Source of the DNA: Clostridium acidisoli DSM 12555
Lineage (GTDB): Bacteria > Bacillota > Clostridia > Clostridiales > Clostridiaceae
DNA length: 64,000 nucleotides
NCBI RefSeq assembly: GCF_900176305.1
Contig: NZ_FWXH01000002.1
Location: forward strand, 1 to 64,000
Direction of reading: 5' to 3'
Shown here: positions 1 through 8,491 of the stretch, piece after piece
Layout of the letters: each line of letters begins with the position of its first letter
How positions within the stretch are numbered: position 1 is the first letter of the stretch
The notes under the pieces: generated by a model
Told to the model about the DNA's origin: nothing
Databases searched by the model: none
Seen by the model: the letters and a program-made list of their open reading frames with translations, nothing else
Made by a program: the position numbers and the translations under genes

Positions 1-238
1 CTTTTTTACCAATTAGTTCTTTAAGTTTTCGGTTTTCATCTTCCAATGCTTTTTCTTTAATACTTGATTTATAATCTTTAGGCTCTGTAGCATTAATTAC
101 ACCAAGTTGATTCTTAAAGGTACATAGAGTGGATGATGTCAATTCATATTTCTTACAGACTTGAGCATGAGTTAAACCATTATTCAACTCATCAACAATC
201 TTAATTTTATCTTCTAGTGTAAACTTTCTTCTAGCCAT
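1..238 (-). mobile_element. IS3-family transposase OrfA (partial, runs off the left edge)
   Basis: The reverse strand encodes a protein beginning MARRKFTLEDKIKIVDEL, read from ATG at 238 and open to the window edge. This is the N-terminal helix-turn-helix of IS3-family OrfA transposases (HTH_Tnp_1), followed by the usual charged, coiled-coil-like stretch (about residues 55-79). A GGAGG ribosome binding site lies just upstream of the ATG. The visible part is 79 codons, so the C-terminus and the OrfB integrase lie outside the window. The IS terminus is probably near 290-315, where TCTGACCCC (reverse strand) resembles ends of IS150-group elements. OrfA recognises IS ends and, by frameshift fusion with OrfB, catalyses transposition. 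Confidence 0.85.
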
Positions 239-299
239 ATTTCTAACCTCCATCGTATATTCTTATATTACCATGCTCGTTAGAAACTGTCGAAGACTG

Positions 300-1103
300 T
301 TATGGGGTCAGAATGGTATCCAGTAAAGTATTTTGAGGATTTATGTTAGCTAAAATTATTTCATCTTTTGAGTTTTGAGTTTTTAAGTTAATAATGAAAT
401 CTGAATCATTTTTATAATATAAAATATTTACTTGGTTTCCTATCTTAGCATCACTATAGTTATATTTCTTTATTCCAAACGCTTTTACTTTGGTATTTTT
501 AAAATTTATTGGCTGATTTAGCTCGTTAAATTTATACATAAATTGCAAATCAACGTTTAGATATGAATAAGCTAATATATCTTCTGGATATACTAGTTTT
601 TCGGTGACTTTTGGAGCACTACCACCAAACTTTTCTTTTAAATTCCTATTAATTTTTCCTATAATATCATCCTTATTATAGCCAGCCATAGCTAAATAAT
701 ATTTTTCTGAAATATCATTTTTTGTAGATAGTCCTTCATTTAAAAAGTTAACACCCGCAGGATTTCCATCAATAATAATGTTACCTTTAATAATATTATC
801 TTTTAATTCATTCCAAGCAAGTTGAAAAGTAGAACAATAAACCAAGTTGTTACCTGTTACAATTTGAGAATTCATATAAGGAATTATTATAGTATTATTT
901 AAATTTTGTTTACCAACTTCTGTATTGAAATTTTTAGTGGAATTCATAACATTAGAATTTTTATCATTTAAAATAGTGATTTTCAAAAGTAAAAAAATGA
1001 AACATAAAATAACTACAGCTGAAATACAAGCAATAGCTAAATTTCTTTGGATTTTTTTATCACCTATTTTTGCTTTATGTAATATATTTTTTGAATTTTT
1101 CAT
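300..1103 (-). CDS. Unknown membrane-anchored extracytoplasmic protein, 3' end possibly altered by IS
   Basis: I do not recognise a family with certainty. The 267-residue product has a basic N-terminus, one transmembrane helix at about residues 22-43, and a presumably extracellular domain. That domain has a conserved-looking core (NNLVYCSTFQLAWNEL) and ends abruptly in ILTP. I chose ATG at 1103 because AGGTGGTG lies 6-8 bases before it; a GTG at 1115 would also be in frame but would sit on that ribosome binding site. The last residues and the stop are encoded by sequence that looks like the terminus of the neighbouring IS, so the native C-terminus may be lost. The gene lies just downstream of the DUF1287 gene on the same strand and may be co-transcribed with it. 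Confidence 0.7.
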   Translation of the reverse strand: MKNSKNILHKAKIGDKKIQRNLAIACISAVVILCFIFLLLKITILNDKNSNVMNSTKNFNTEVGKQNLNNTIIIPYMNSQIVTGNNLVYCSTFQLAWNELKDNIIKGNIIIDGNPAGVNFLNEGLSTKNDISEKYYLAMAGYNKDDIIGKINRNLKEKFGGSAPKVTEKLVYPEDILAYSYLNVDLQFMYKFNELNQPINFKNTKVKAFGIKKYNYSDAKIGNQVNILYYKNDSDFIINLKTQNSKDEIILANINPQNTLLDTILTP

Positions 1104-1135
1104 AAATTTCACCACCTAATAAAATATGCTTGGTT

Positions 1136-1816
1136 TTATTTTGGAAACCTAAAATGTGCAACTATCCTATTTTGCTTGTACCAAATTAAGAGTGAATCAC
1201 TTTCTCTTGCACTTGGATATGAATTATGAATAACGTAAGGTACACCATCACGTCTTCTCTTATCTGATATAATACCTATATGCTCTTGATTATCTAAAAC
1301 TACTATATCACCTCGTTGCCAATGGAAAAGGTTCTTCTTATCATTAGGGATTACCTCAGTAGTTAAGCTTAATGCATATTTTTTAAAAAAGATTTTTAAA
1401 TTCTTTACACGTCTAAAGTCTATGTTTGGGTCTGGAGTCTTTACTGATTCTGAATAATCCTTTGGATTTTGTTTAATATCAGTATCAACAGCAGTCTTTA
1501 AATCATATCCAGCATATTTTAAAGCTCTCCAGATAACATCAGTACAGACACCTTCATTGTTTGGTGGGTAACCACCAACATAATAAGCATCTTTATATTT
1601 TGTTTTATTAACGGTCTCTTGGCGTGCACCAACAACTATATCATCAAGATCATCAATACCGTTTTTATTTTTATCACTGGCACATCGAACATTATCAATT
1701 TCAACTTTCGGTTTAATAAAAGAAAGTGGGTCTTCATCAAATAAATTTTTATAACATAATAAAGATGTTATAGCAATTACAAATACGCAAATTATAAAAA
1801 TAAAAATTTTTTTCAT
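1136..1816 (-). CDS. DUF1287 (YijF-like) envelope protein
   Basis: The 226-residue protein matches the DUF1287/COG3738 family, which has an NlpC/P60-like papain fold and is usually periplasmic or extracellular. It starts with an N-terminal membrane anchor or signal (residues 4-22). The family signature GVCTDVIWRALKYAGYDL (about residues 88-105) carries the candidate nucleophile Cys. A second conserved block, WQRGDIVVLDNQEHIGIISD (about 166-185), carries the candidate catalytic His. A GGGAG ribosome binding site precedes the ATG at 1816. The biochemical role of the family is not established; cell-wall peptide hydrolysis is an inference from the fold. It lies 32 bp upstream of the unknown membrane protein on the same strand. 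Confidence 0.85.
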   Translation of the reverse strand: MKKIFIFIICVFVIAITSLLCYKNLFDEDPLSFIKPKVEIDNVRCASDKNKNGIDDLDDIVVGARQETVNKTKYKDAYYVGGYPPNNEGVCTDVIWRALKYAGYDLKTAVDTDIKQNPKDYSESVKTPDPNIDFRRVKNLKIFFKKYALSLTTEVIPNDKKNLFHWQRGDIVVLDNQEHIGIISDKRRRDGVPYVIHNSYPSARESDSLLIWYKQNRIVAHFRFPK

Positions 1817-1990
1817 TTGTTTTCTCCCTGTAAGATTAATTTTAAAATGATTTATAGTTTTTATAGCATTACCCTTATACAGTACTTTAAATAAATAGTA
1901 ACATTTTTGGATGTATTTATCAATTTAATGAATTTAAAATTATGCAGATTAAGAATAAGTTCTTGAATTGTTATAGGAATAAGTTGATAA

Positions 1991-2019
1991 TTTACAGGAT
2001 ATTTGGTATTATTTATAAA
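1991..2019 (+). promoter_or_regulatory. Promoter for the short ORF and CD3324-family gene
   Basis: TTTACA (1991-1996) and TATAAA (2014-2019) are separated by 17 bases, a good vegetative promoter spacing. It would start transcription near 2026, just before the short ORF at 2048 and about 200 bases before the CD3324-family gene. Confidence 0.55.
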
Positions 2020-2047
2020 ATGAAAACTTAATGGAGGTATTTAGAAT

Positions 2048-2116
2048 ATGAGATTTGAACTTCTAGAACGTGATCAACTCAAAGTACTCTGCACAAAGTC
2101 TGTAAATATGGCATAA
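2048..2116 (+). CDS. Candidate short ORF (22 codons), leader peptide or gene remnant
   Basis: An ATG at 2048 has a GGAGGT ribosome binding site 7 bases upstream (2034-2039), behind a plausible promoter. The product begins MRFELLERDQLKVLCTKS and stops at 2116. It is too short to assign. It could be a leader peptide, or the remnant of a longer gene whose N-terminus this resembles. The 3' end overlaps one arm of an inverted repeat, ACAAAGTCTG (2093-2102) with CAGACTTTGT (2179-2188). Ribosome position could therefore affect RNA folding ahead of the next gene. I see nothing else in the 1817-2227 gap. Confidence 0.4.
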   Translation: MRFELLERDQLKVLCTKSVNMA

Positions 2117-2227
2117 AAAGGAGACTTGTACAGGGGTTATAAATATAGTGTTTTTTTAATATTTAAAGTTCATATATGCAGACTTTGTCTCTTTAATTTT
2201 TAATATATATTTAGGGAGCTGAGTTTT

Positions 2228-2497
2228 GTGAAATATGTAAAGGTTGAAACAATTTTACCAGATAATTTAGTTAAGGAGATTCAAAAATATATTCAAGGTG
2301 AATATATATATATTCCATGCCAATTAGAAAAAAGAAAAAAATGGGGAGAAAATTCAGGAAGTAAAATTTATATAAAAGATAGGAATGAGAATATACGTAG
2401 CAAATATATTAGTGGATATAAAATTAAAAATTTAGCTGAGGAGTTTTTTCTTTCGGAGCATAGCATAAGGAAAATTGTATATACAAAAAATAAATAA
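2228..2497 (+). CDS. CD3324 family protein (Mor-like HTH regulator)
   Basis: This 89-residue protein matches the clostridial CD3324 family: ILPDNLVKEIQKYIQGEYIY, then IP and WGENSG blocks, then a C-terminal helix-turn-helix (YKIKNLAEEFFLSEHSIRKIV, about residues 65-85). It is presumed to be a small DNA-binding protein related to Mor-type activators; the target is unknown. The start is GTG at 2228 with GGGAG 9 bases upstream. A terminator follows directly. The gene appears to be transcribed from the promoter at 1991 together with the short ORF. Confidence 0.8.
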   Translation: MKYVKVETILPDNLVKEIQKYIQGEYIYIPCQLEKRKKWGENSGSKIYIKDRNENIRSKYISGYKIKNLAEEFFLSEHSIRKIVYTKNK

Positions 2498-2503
2498 ATA
2501 TAA

Positions 2504-2544
2504 GGTTACTACTCTTTTTTATAATGAGTGGTAGCTTTTTTTTG
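2504..2544 (+). terminator. Intrinsic terminator after CD3324-family gene
   Basis: GGTTACTACTC (2504-2514) pairs with GAGTGGTAGC (2526-2535), allowing G-U pairs, and is followed by a run of nine T. Confidence 0.8.
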
Positions 2545-2666
2545 TATAAAAAATCATATAGAAATGTTTATTATCTTTAAATTTGTATATATAAAAATTA
2601 AAATAAGACTGTACGGATAGTAGAGAATATATAAATATTAGAATATTAAGTAAGGGAGTATAAGAA

Positions 2667-3488
2667 ATGAAGCGTAAGATAAAAAATGTATTGATAAACT
2701 ATGAGATTATTGGTGAGGGAATACCAATTATTATGTTACATGGATATTGTGTGGATCACAGATTAATGTTGGGGTGTATGGAAAATGTAAAAAGCATTAA
2801 AAAAGATTATAAAAGGATTTACATTGACCTACCTGGTATGGGAGCATCAGAAAGTGCAGAGTGGATTACAAATTCAGATATTATGCTTGACATTATAATT
2901 GATTTTATTAAAGAAATAATTCCTGATGAAAATTTTTTAATTGCAGGTAATTCATATGGAGCTTATTTGTTAGCAGGAGTAATATATAAGATGGAAGATA
3001 GGGTTGATGGAGCTTTATTAATTTGTCCACTGTTAATACCTGATTATAGAAAACGAAATGTTCCTGAGCATGTTATTCTAGTAGAAGATAAGATGTTGTT
3101 ATCCAAACTAACTTTAGAGGAGGGGGAAGACTTTAATTCTTCTGCGGTAGTACAAAGTGAAAGAATATATGAAAGATATCAAAATGAAATATTGTCAGGG
3201 GTTAAGGTAGCGAACAATGAATTTTTAGAAAACCTTATGGAAAATGGATACGGATTATCATTTGATGCAGATAAAATGAATAAAAAATTTGATAAACCTT
3301 CTATTATATTATTAGGAAGGCAGGATGATTGCATGGGATATAAAGATGCATGGAATATATTAGAAAACTTTTCAAGAGCGACTTTTGCTGTACTTGATAG
3401 AGCGGGACATAATTTGCAAATAGAACAGGAAGAACTATTTAATTCATTAATTAATGAATGGATTTCAAGAGTAAAGGAACAACAATAA
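2667..3488 (+). CDS. Alpha/beta-fold hydrolase
   Basis: The 273-residue protein has the alpha/beta hydrolase layout: an oxyanion-hole HG motif in MLHGYCVDH (about residues 24-32), the nucleophile elbow GNSYG with Ser96, a likely acid in GRQDD (about residues 216-220) and the catalytic His248 in AGHNLQIE. The length is usual for single-domain esterases or C-C bond hydrolases. There is no signal peptide, so it should be cytoplasmic. AAGGGAG lies 9 bases before the ATG. It stands alone between terminators and no substrate can be inferred from its neighbours. Confidence 0.88.
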   Translation: MKRKIKNVLINYEIIGEGIPIIMLHGYCVDHRLMLGCMENVKSIKKDYKRIYIDLPGMGASESAEWITNSDIMLDIIIDFIKEIIPDENFLIAGNSYGAYLLAGVIYKMEDRVDGALLICPLLIPDYRKRNVPEHVILVEDKMLLSKLTLEEGEDFNSSAVVQSERIYERYQNEILSGVKVANNEFLENLMENGYGLSFDADKMNKKFDKPSIILLGRQDDCMGYKDAWNILENFSRATFAVLDRAGHNLQIEQEELFNSLINEWISRVKEQQ

Positions 3489-3550
3489 GAGAATGAAATG
3501 CAATTTATCTCATGATGAGTTAAATTATGGAATAAACAGTAAAATAATTA

Positions 3551-3650
3551 TTGTATTACCATAAAATGTGGTATAAAATAACAATGTGAGATTAAACGTT
3601 TACAATAAAAAAGGAGGATAGCTTTCTGAATCTATGGAAACGTTTGCGCA
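3551..3650 (+). promoter_or_regulatory. Pullulanase promoter region with two AAACGTTT operator-like palindromes
   Basis: TTGTAT (3551-3556) and TATAAA (3572-3577) form a weak promoter with a short 15-base spacing. Two sites with the palindromic core AAACGTTT follow: ATTAAACGTTTACAAT (3591-3606) and TGGAAACGTTTGCG (3635-3648). Both resemble LacI/GalR-family operators, and the second is close to the CcpA cre consensus. They would lie downstream of the start of transcription, a typical repressing position. Carbon-source control of a starch-degrading enzyme is expected, but the regulator is inferred. Confidence 0.5.
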
Positions 3651-3686
3651 ATCTTATCTGTTCATTTTATGTTAAGGGGGATTTTT

Positions 3687-6600
3687 ATGGGAATTACAAG
3701 AAAAAGATTACTAGCACTTATAACTGTATGTATAATGATGATATCAATTTTTACTGGAACAATAAATGTAAAAGCAGTTCCTACTGGTACTACTACAGTT
3801 AAAATTCACTATCTAAGAGCAGATGGTGACTATTCTAAATGGAATCTTTGGGTGTGGGATGCTGCAAATAACGGTAACGGCTTAAGATACACTTTCACTG
3901 GCAAAGATGAAGATGGTGCATTTACTGCAATAAATATTACTCCAAGTACTACAAAAGTAGGAATAATTGTAAAAACAGATAATTGGGACAAAGACTCTGA
4001 TAATATATATGTTGATACTTCAAAGGGAGATGTAGATGTATATATTAAATCAACAGATAAGCAAGGCAGCCCTGAAATTACGCAAAAACCTCTAAATTAT
4101 AATTATAATAAAGTAAATTTAAAAGTACATTATTTTAGATTTGATAACAATTATTCAAACTGGGATTTATGGATGTGGCCGTTAAATGGTAATGGCAGTG
4201 CTTATGAATTTAATTCAACAGACAACTATGGGGAAGTAGCCTCATATACTTTAGACAATATGGAGGGAGTTAGTGGTATGGGTGTTATTGTTAGAAAACC
4301 TGACTGGTCAGAAAAAGATGTTGATGCAAATCGAACAATAAATCTTGCATATGCAGATAAACAGGGAAATCTCGATGTTTACTTACTTCAAAAGGATGCA
4401 AATATTTATTATTCTCCAGATCAGGTGGATAAATCAAGAAAAATAGATCAAGCAAAGCTTGAAGACTTTCACAATATTAAGTTTGCTGTTAATGTAGCTG
4501 TTGATAGTTCAAATTCTGTAAAATTAATGAGTGGCAATAGACAATTAAATGCAACAATTAAACTTTCAGATGATAAAAAAAGTGGTGACATTAGGACAAC
4601 AGATAGTTTGGACTTAAATACTAAGTATACAGTTGCAATTGACCAATACAAAGGTGGGAATGTGACACTAGGTGCTGTATTAAGCAGTGATGATTTTAAG
4701 GCTCTTTATGATTATAGTGGAGATGATTTAGGTGAAACTTACACAAAGACTAAAACCACTTTTAAAGTTTGGGCGCCCACTGCTGATAATGTATCATTAA
4801 AACTATATAGTGAAGGATCAGGTAATAATCTTATTGGAACTGTACCTATGAAAAAATACGATAAAGGTGTCTGGAGTATAGATAAAACTGGTGATTTAGC
4901 TGGAATTTACTATACATATGAAATTACAGTTAACGGTAAAACCAATGAAACTCAAGATGTATATTCAAAAGCAGTTGGGGTTAACGGTGATAGAAGTATG
5001 GTAGTTGATCTTTCAAAAACTAATCCTATGAATTGGCAAAATGATAAAGGACCACAGCTTAAAAATCAGACAGATGCCATAATATACGAAGTTGATATTA
5101 GAGATATAACTGTATCCAAAGATTCTGGTATTAAAATGAAAGGAAAATTTCTGGGACTTACAGAGACAGGAACAAAGAGTAACGAAGGTGAAGCTACAGG
5201 TATTGATCATCTTAAGGAACTTGGAGTAAACGAAGTTCATATTCTTCCTTCATTTGATTTTGCAAGCATTGATGAGATCAAGTTAGATTTAAATAATTAC
5301 AATTGGGGATATGATCCTAAAAATTTTTTAGCTCCAGAGGGTAGCTATTCTACTAATCCATACTTCGGAAGTATAAGAATAAAGGAAATGAAAGAAATGA
5401 TAGAAGCTCTTCATAAAGCTGGAATAGGAGTAATAATGGACAGCGTATTCAATCATACTTACGATTACACGTCGTCTTCATTTACCAAGACTGTTCCGGA
5501 TTATTATTACCGTGAAAATGAAGATGGGACAATGGTAAATAACTCAGGGTGTGGAGATGATACAGCTTCCGAAAGATCTATGTATAGAAAATATATGATA
5601 GATGCAGTGACTTACTGGGCAAAGGAATATCATATAGACGGTTTTAGATTTGATCTTATGGGTCTACATGATGTTGATACTATGAATGATGTGAGAGCAG
5701 CATTAGACAAAATCAACCCAAATATATTAATGTATGGTGAGGGATGGGATCTTGGCAATGAGGTAACAATAACCGATGCTCAAAAAGCAACTAAAACAAA
5801 TGAAAGCAAACTTAGTGACAGAATAGCTTCATTTAGTGATGATATGAGAGATGGGGTAAAAGGGCATGTATTTAATGCTACTTCTGGAGGGTTTACAGAT
5901 TATAATGGTACTTGGTTAAATGATGAAAAGGTGCCATATACCATGGCAGAATTAAAGGAACAAGTTAAATTTGGGATTGTGGCATCAACTCAGCACCAGG
6001 ATATTGACTATGCAAAAGCTCCTTATGCATCAAAGCCTTGGGCAAAAGAGCCAACTCAAACTGTAAATTATGTGTCTTGTCATGATAATAACACACTTTG
6101 GGACAGAATATCTTTAGCTAAGCCAGATGCAACGGAAGCAGAAAAAATAAAAATGGATGAGCAATCAAGTTTTATAGTATTAACTTCCCAAGGTATAGCA
6201 TTCCTTCAAAACGGTCAAGAAATGCTAGGTACTAAACCTGATCCAAGTGGAAAAGGTTTTGTAGACAACAGCTATAATTCACCTGATTCGGTAAATCAAA
6301 TTGACTGGAACAGAAAACATACTTATAAAAATGTTGTTAACTATTATGAAGGACTTATTAAACTTAGAAAAGCTCACCCAGCCTTTAGAATGGCTACTAC
6401 CGATGAAATTCAGAAAAATCTAAACTTTTTTGATACTAATGACAGTACTATTGGTTACACTATTTCAAACAATGCAAATAATGACTCATGGAACAAAATA
6501 GCTGTAGTTATAAATGCAGGACAAAAAGATACAGAGGTCAATCTTCCAGCAGCAGGGTGGACCGTGGTTGTTAAAGGTGAAAAAGCAGGAACAGATGATC

Positions 6601-7445
6601 TTGGTACGATTACTGGTTCTAAAGTTGTAGTACCAGCAGGAACATCTATGGTATTAGCTGATTCAGAAAGTTTTAACAAAGGTTCTAATGGAAACAATAA
6701 TGGCGGTAATACTAATAACGGAGGAAACTCTGATAATAGTGGTAATACAAACCCCAATACTAATAATAGCAGTTCAACTTCTGGAAATATCAAAACTGGA
6801 ACGGCTCAAATTAGTAATAATATTGATGAAATAAAAAGCAAAATACAAGATACAAATATATCAACAATATTAGTTGATGCAAATAAAAATAGTGTAATAT
6901 CAAAAGATGTTTTTAACGCCCTAAAAGGAACAAATAAAACTCTTATTATATCAATTGGAAATGTAACTTGGACCTTTAGAGGAAAAGATATTACAAATTA
7001 CACAACAATGGATATAGATTTAGCATTAAAAAATGTTAGTGCTGAGTTAAAAGCAAAAGAGGAGGCAAAAGTAAAAGCTTTAATTGGGAAAGCAACAGAT
7101 ATAGCTCCATTCTCTTTTAATTATGATGGTTCGCTTCCAGGAAAAGCTACAGTTACTGTATTACTTGGAGCTAAGTGGGCAAATAAGACATTAACAATAG
7201 CAAGGTATTATTCAGATAAAAATACTTATGAAATTGTTGGTGAGTATAAAGCTGACGCTAATGGCTATATAACTATTACACTTGATCATTGTAGTGATTA
7301 CTTTGCATTTGAAAAACCAACTGGATTAGTTTTACCTAAAACAGGCTCTGCTATTAATAATTTAGATTTAATAAAAGGTGGAAGTATTTTAATATTGGTT
7401 GGTGCACTAATTATTGCATTTGCAAGAAAGAAAAAAAGAATATAG
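3687..7445 (+). CDS. Secreted, LPXTG-anchored type I pullulanase with CBM41 and CBM48 domains
   Basis: This enzyme should hydrolyse alpha-1,6 branch points of pullulan, amylopectin or limit dextrins at the cell surface. The 1252-residue product starts with a signal peptide (cleavage near VKA, residue 29). Two CBM41-type starch-binding modules follow (about 35-130 and 140-245), then a linker domain, CBM48 (about 345-440) and the GH13 barrel. Pullulanase marks include YNWGYDP near 538, FNHTYD near 586, nucleophile Asp656 in FRFDLMG, acid/base Glu685 in YGEGWD, and Asp800 in SCHDNN. After an Asn/Gly/Ser-rich linker and an unassigned C-terminal domain come LPKTG (1216-1220), a membrane helix and a KKKR tail, a sortase signal. 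I chose ATG 3687 because GGGGG precedes it; an ATG 18 bases upstream lacks a binding site. Confidence 0.95.
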   Translation: MGITRKRLLALITVCIMMISIFTGTINVKAVPTGTTTVKIHYLRADGDYSKWNLWVWDAANNGNGLRYTFTGKDEDGAFTAINITPSTTKVGIIVKTDNWDKDSDNIYVDTSKGDVDVYIKSTDKQGSPEITQKPLNYNYNKVNLKVHYFRFDNNYSNWDLWMWPLNGNGSAYEFNSTDNYGEVASYTLDNMEGVSGMGVIVRKPDWSEKDVDANRTINLAYADKQGNLDVYLLQKDANIYYSPDQVDKSRKIDQAKLEDFHNIKFAVNVAVDSSNSVKLMSGNRQLNATIKLSDDKKSGDIRTTDSLDLNTKYTVAIDQYKGGNVTLGAVLSSDDFKALYDYSGDDLGETYTKTKTTFKVWAPTADNVSLKLYSEGSGNNLIGTVPMKKYDKGVWSIDKTGDLAGIYYTYEITVNGKTNETQDVYSKAVGVNGDRSMVVDLSKTNPMNWQNDKGPQLKNQTDAIIYEVDIRDITVSKDSGIKMKGKFLGLTETGTKSNEGEATGIDHLKELGVNEVHILPSFDFASIDEIKLDLNNYNWGYDPKNFLAPEGSYSTNPYFGSIRIKEMKEMIEALHKAGIGVIMDSVFNHTYDYTSSSFTKTVPDYYYRENEDGTMVNNSGCGDDTASERSMYRKYMIDAVTYWAKEYHIDGFRFDLMGLHDVDTMNDVRAALDKINPNILMYGEGWDLGNEVTITDAQKATKTNESKLSDRIASFSDDMRDGVKGHVFNATSGGFTDYNGTWLNDEKVPYTMAELKEQVKFGIVASTQHQDIDYAKAPYASKPWAKEPTQTVNYVSCHDNNTLWDRISLAKPDATEAEKIKMDEQSSFIVLTSQGIAFLQNGQEMLGTKPDPSGKGFVDNSYNSPDSVNQIDWNRKHTYKNVVNYYEGLIKLRKAHPAFRMATTDEIQKNLNFFDTNDSTIGYTISNNANNDSWNKIAVVINAGQKDTEVNLPAAGWTVVVKGEKAGTDDLGTITGSKVVVPAGTSMVLADSESFNKGSNGNNNGGNTNNGGNSDNSGNTNPNTNNSSSTSGNIKTGTAQISNNIDEIKSKIQDTNISTILVDANKNSVISKDVFNALKGTNKTLIISIGNVTWTFRGKDITNYTTMDIDLALKNVSAELKAKEEAKVKALIGKATDIAPFSFNYDGSLPGKATVTVLLGAKWANKTLTIARYYSDKNTYEIVGEYKADANGYITITLDHCSDYFAFEKPTGLVLPKTGSAINNLDLIKGGSILILVGALIIAFARKKKRI

Positions 7446-7496
7446 ACATATATTTGATGCTTTAATTCCAAAATAATTAGTGCAGGAATAAGAAAT

Positions 7497-7553
7497 AAGG
7501 TGCTACTCCTTGAAATGATTGATAAGTTCATTTTGAGGAAGTAGCACCTTTTT
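7497..7553 (+). terminator. Intrinsic terminator after pullulanase gene
   Basis: AAGGTGCTACT at 7497-7507 pairs with AGTAGCACCTT ending at 7550, with further pairing inside the arm, and a T run follows. The stem is long and nearly perfect. Confidence 0.85.
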
Positions 7554-7666
7554 AACTTTTTCAGTATTGACAAGCTACAGGCTTATGATTATAATTCTTT
7601 CACCTTAAGGAATAGTATTAGATGATTAGCTAATCAGTTAATTAAAATCATCAGAGGAGTGTTTTT

Positions 7667-8479
7667 ATGAATTTTAAAACTCTAAACGCAACATTTGTGA
7701 GAAACTTTATTGTTCAACTAAGAGCTTATCCAAAAGAATTTTTTATTGGAAATCTTCTAACAGGCGTATATACATCGCTTTCTGCATTTTTTATGTATAA
7801 TTTACTCTTTAAAGGCAATATGCAAACTTCATTTCAGCAATATGCAGGTACTGGCGATTATATAAGTTATGTTATTGTTGGAACAGCTGTTTACTTATAT
7901 GTTGTTAGAACATGTCTAAATGTAAGTAGAAGTTTAATAACTGAACTTAGAACGGGTACGCTTGAAAGCATTATGATAGCTCCATTCAACAGAATACAAT
8001 ATTTTGTAGGTAGTATGCTTCAACAAACAATTACTACCAGTGGTGAAATAATAATTGCTATTGTAGTAAGCATACCATTTGGACTTAAATTTCCAAACTT
8101 CAATCTAATCTCATTTATAATTTCATTTATTATAAGTCTTTTTTCATTTTTTTCATTATCAATGGTTTTGGCTTGTATAATGCTGTATTTTAGGGATACA
8201 TATATTTCTCAAAATACTCTTTTCTTAGCTTTATTTTTATTATGTGGTATAAGTTATCCAGTTCAATATCTTCCAAAAGTAGTTAGAGTGGCATCTAACC
8301 TAATACCAATAACGGATGCAGTAACGTTAATAAGAGGTTCATCACTTTTAGGACTTGGGATAAAAGATCAAATGGGTACTATGCTTTATGTATTTATATT
8401 AAGTGCTGCGTATTGTGTTATAGGCTTTAAGCTTATGAAAAGAATTGAATACATAGCATTAGAAAAAATTCAAGGTTAA
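7667..8479 (+). CDS. ABC-2 type transporter permease
   Basis: The 270-residue protein has six predicted membrane helices and the ABC-2 family layout, including the middle block ELRTGTLESIMIAPFNRIQY that precedes the central helices and the conserved GISYPVQYLP segment between the last helices. It should form one half of the membrane channel of an exporter. It is 12 bp upstream of the ATPase gene, and a second permease follows that, so the complex is probably a permease heterodimer with an ATPase dimer. GAGGAG precedes the ATG. The substrate (drug, lipid or peptide) cannot be told from sequence. Confidence 0.88.
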   Translation: MNFKTLNATFVRNFIVQLRAYPKEFFIGNLLTGVYTSLSAFFMYNLLFKGNMQTSFQQYAGTGDYISYVIVGTAVYLYVVRTCLNVSRSLITELRTGTLESIMIAPFNRIQYFVGSMLQQTITTSGEIIIAIVVSIPFGLKFPNFNLISFIISFIISLFSFFSLSMVLACIMLYFRDTYISQNTLFLALFLLCGISYPVQYLPKVVRVASNLIPITDAVTLIRGSSLLGLGIKDQMGTMLYVFILSAAYCVIGFKLMKRIEYIALEKIQG

Positions 8480-8491
8480 GGGGAGTTTATA

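Noticed and set aside
2093-2188. Terminator formed by ACAAAGTCTG/CAGACTTTGT
   Set aside because: The arms are 76 bases apart and no T run follows, so a terminator is unlikely.
3634-3675. Short ORF METFAQSYLFILC before the pullulanase
   Set aside because: Its ATG is 16 bases from the nearest AGGAGG, too far for initiation, and it lies on the second operator-like palindrome.
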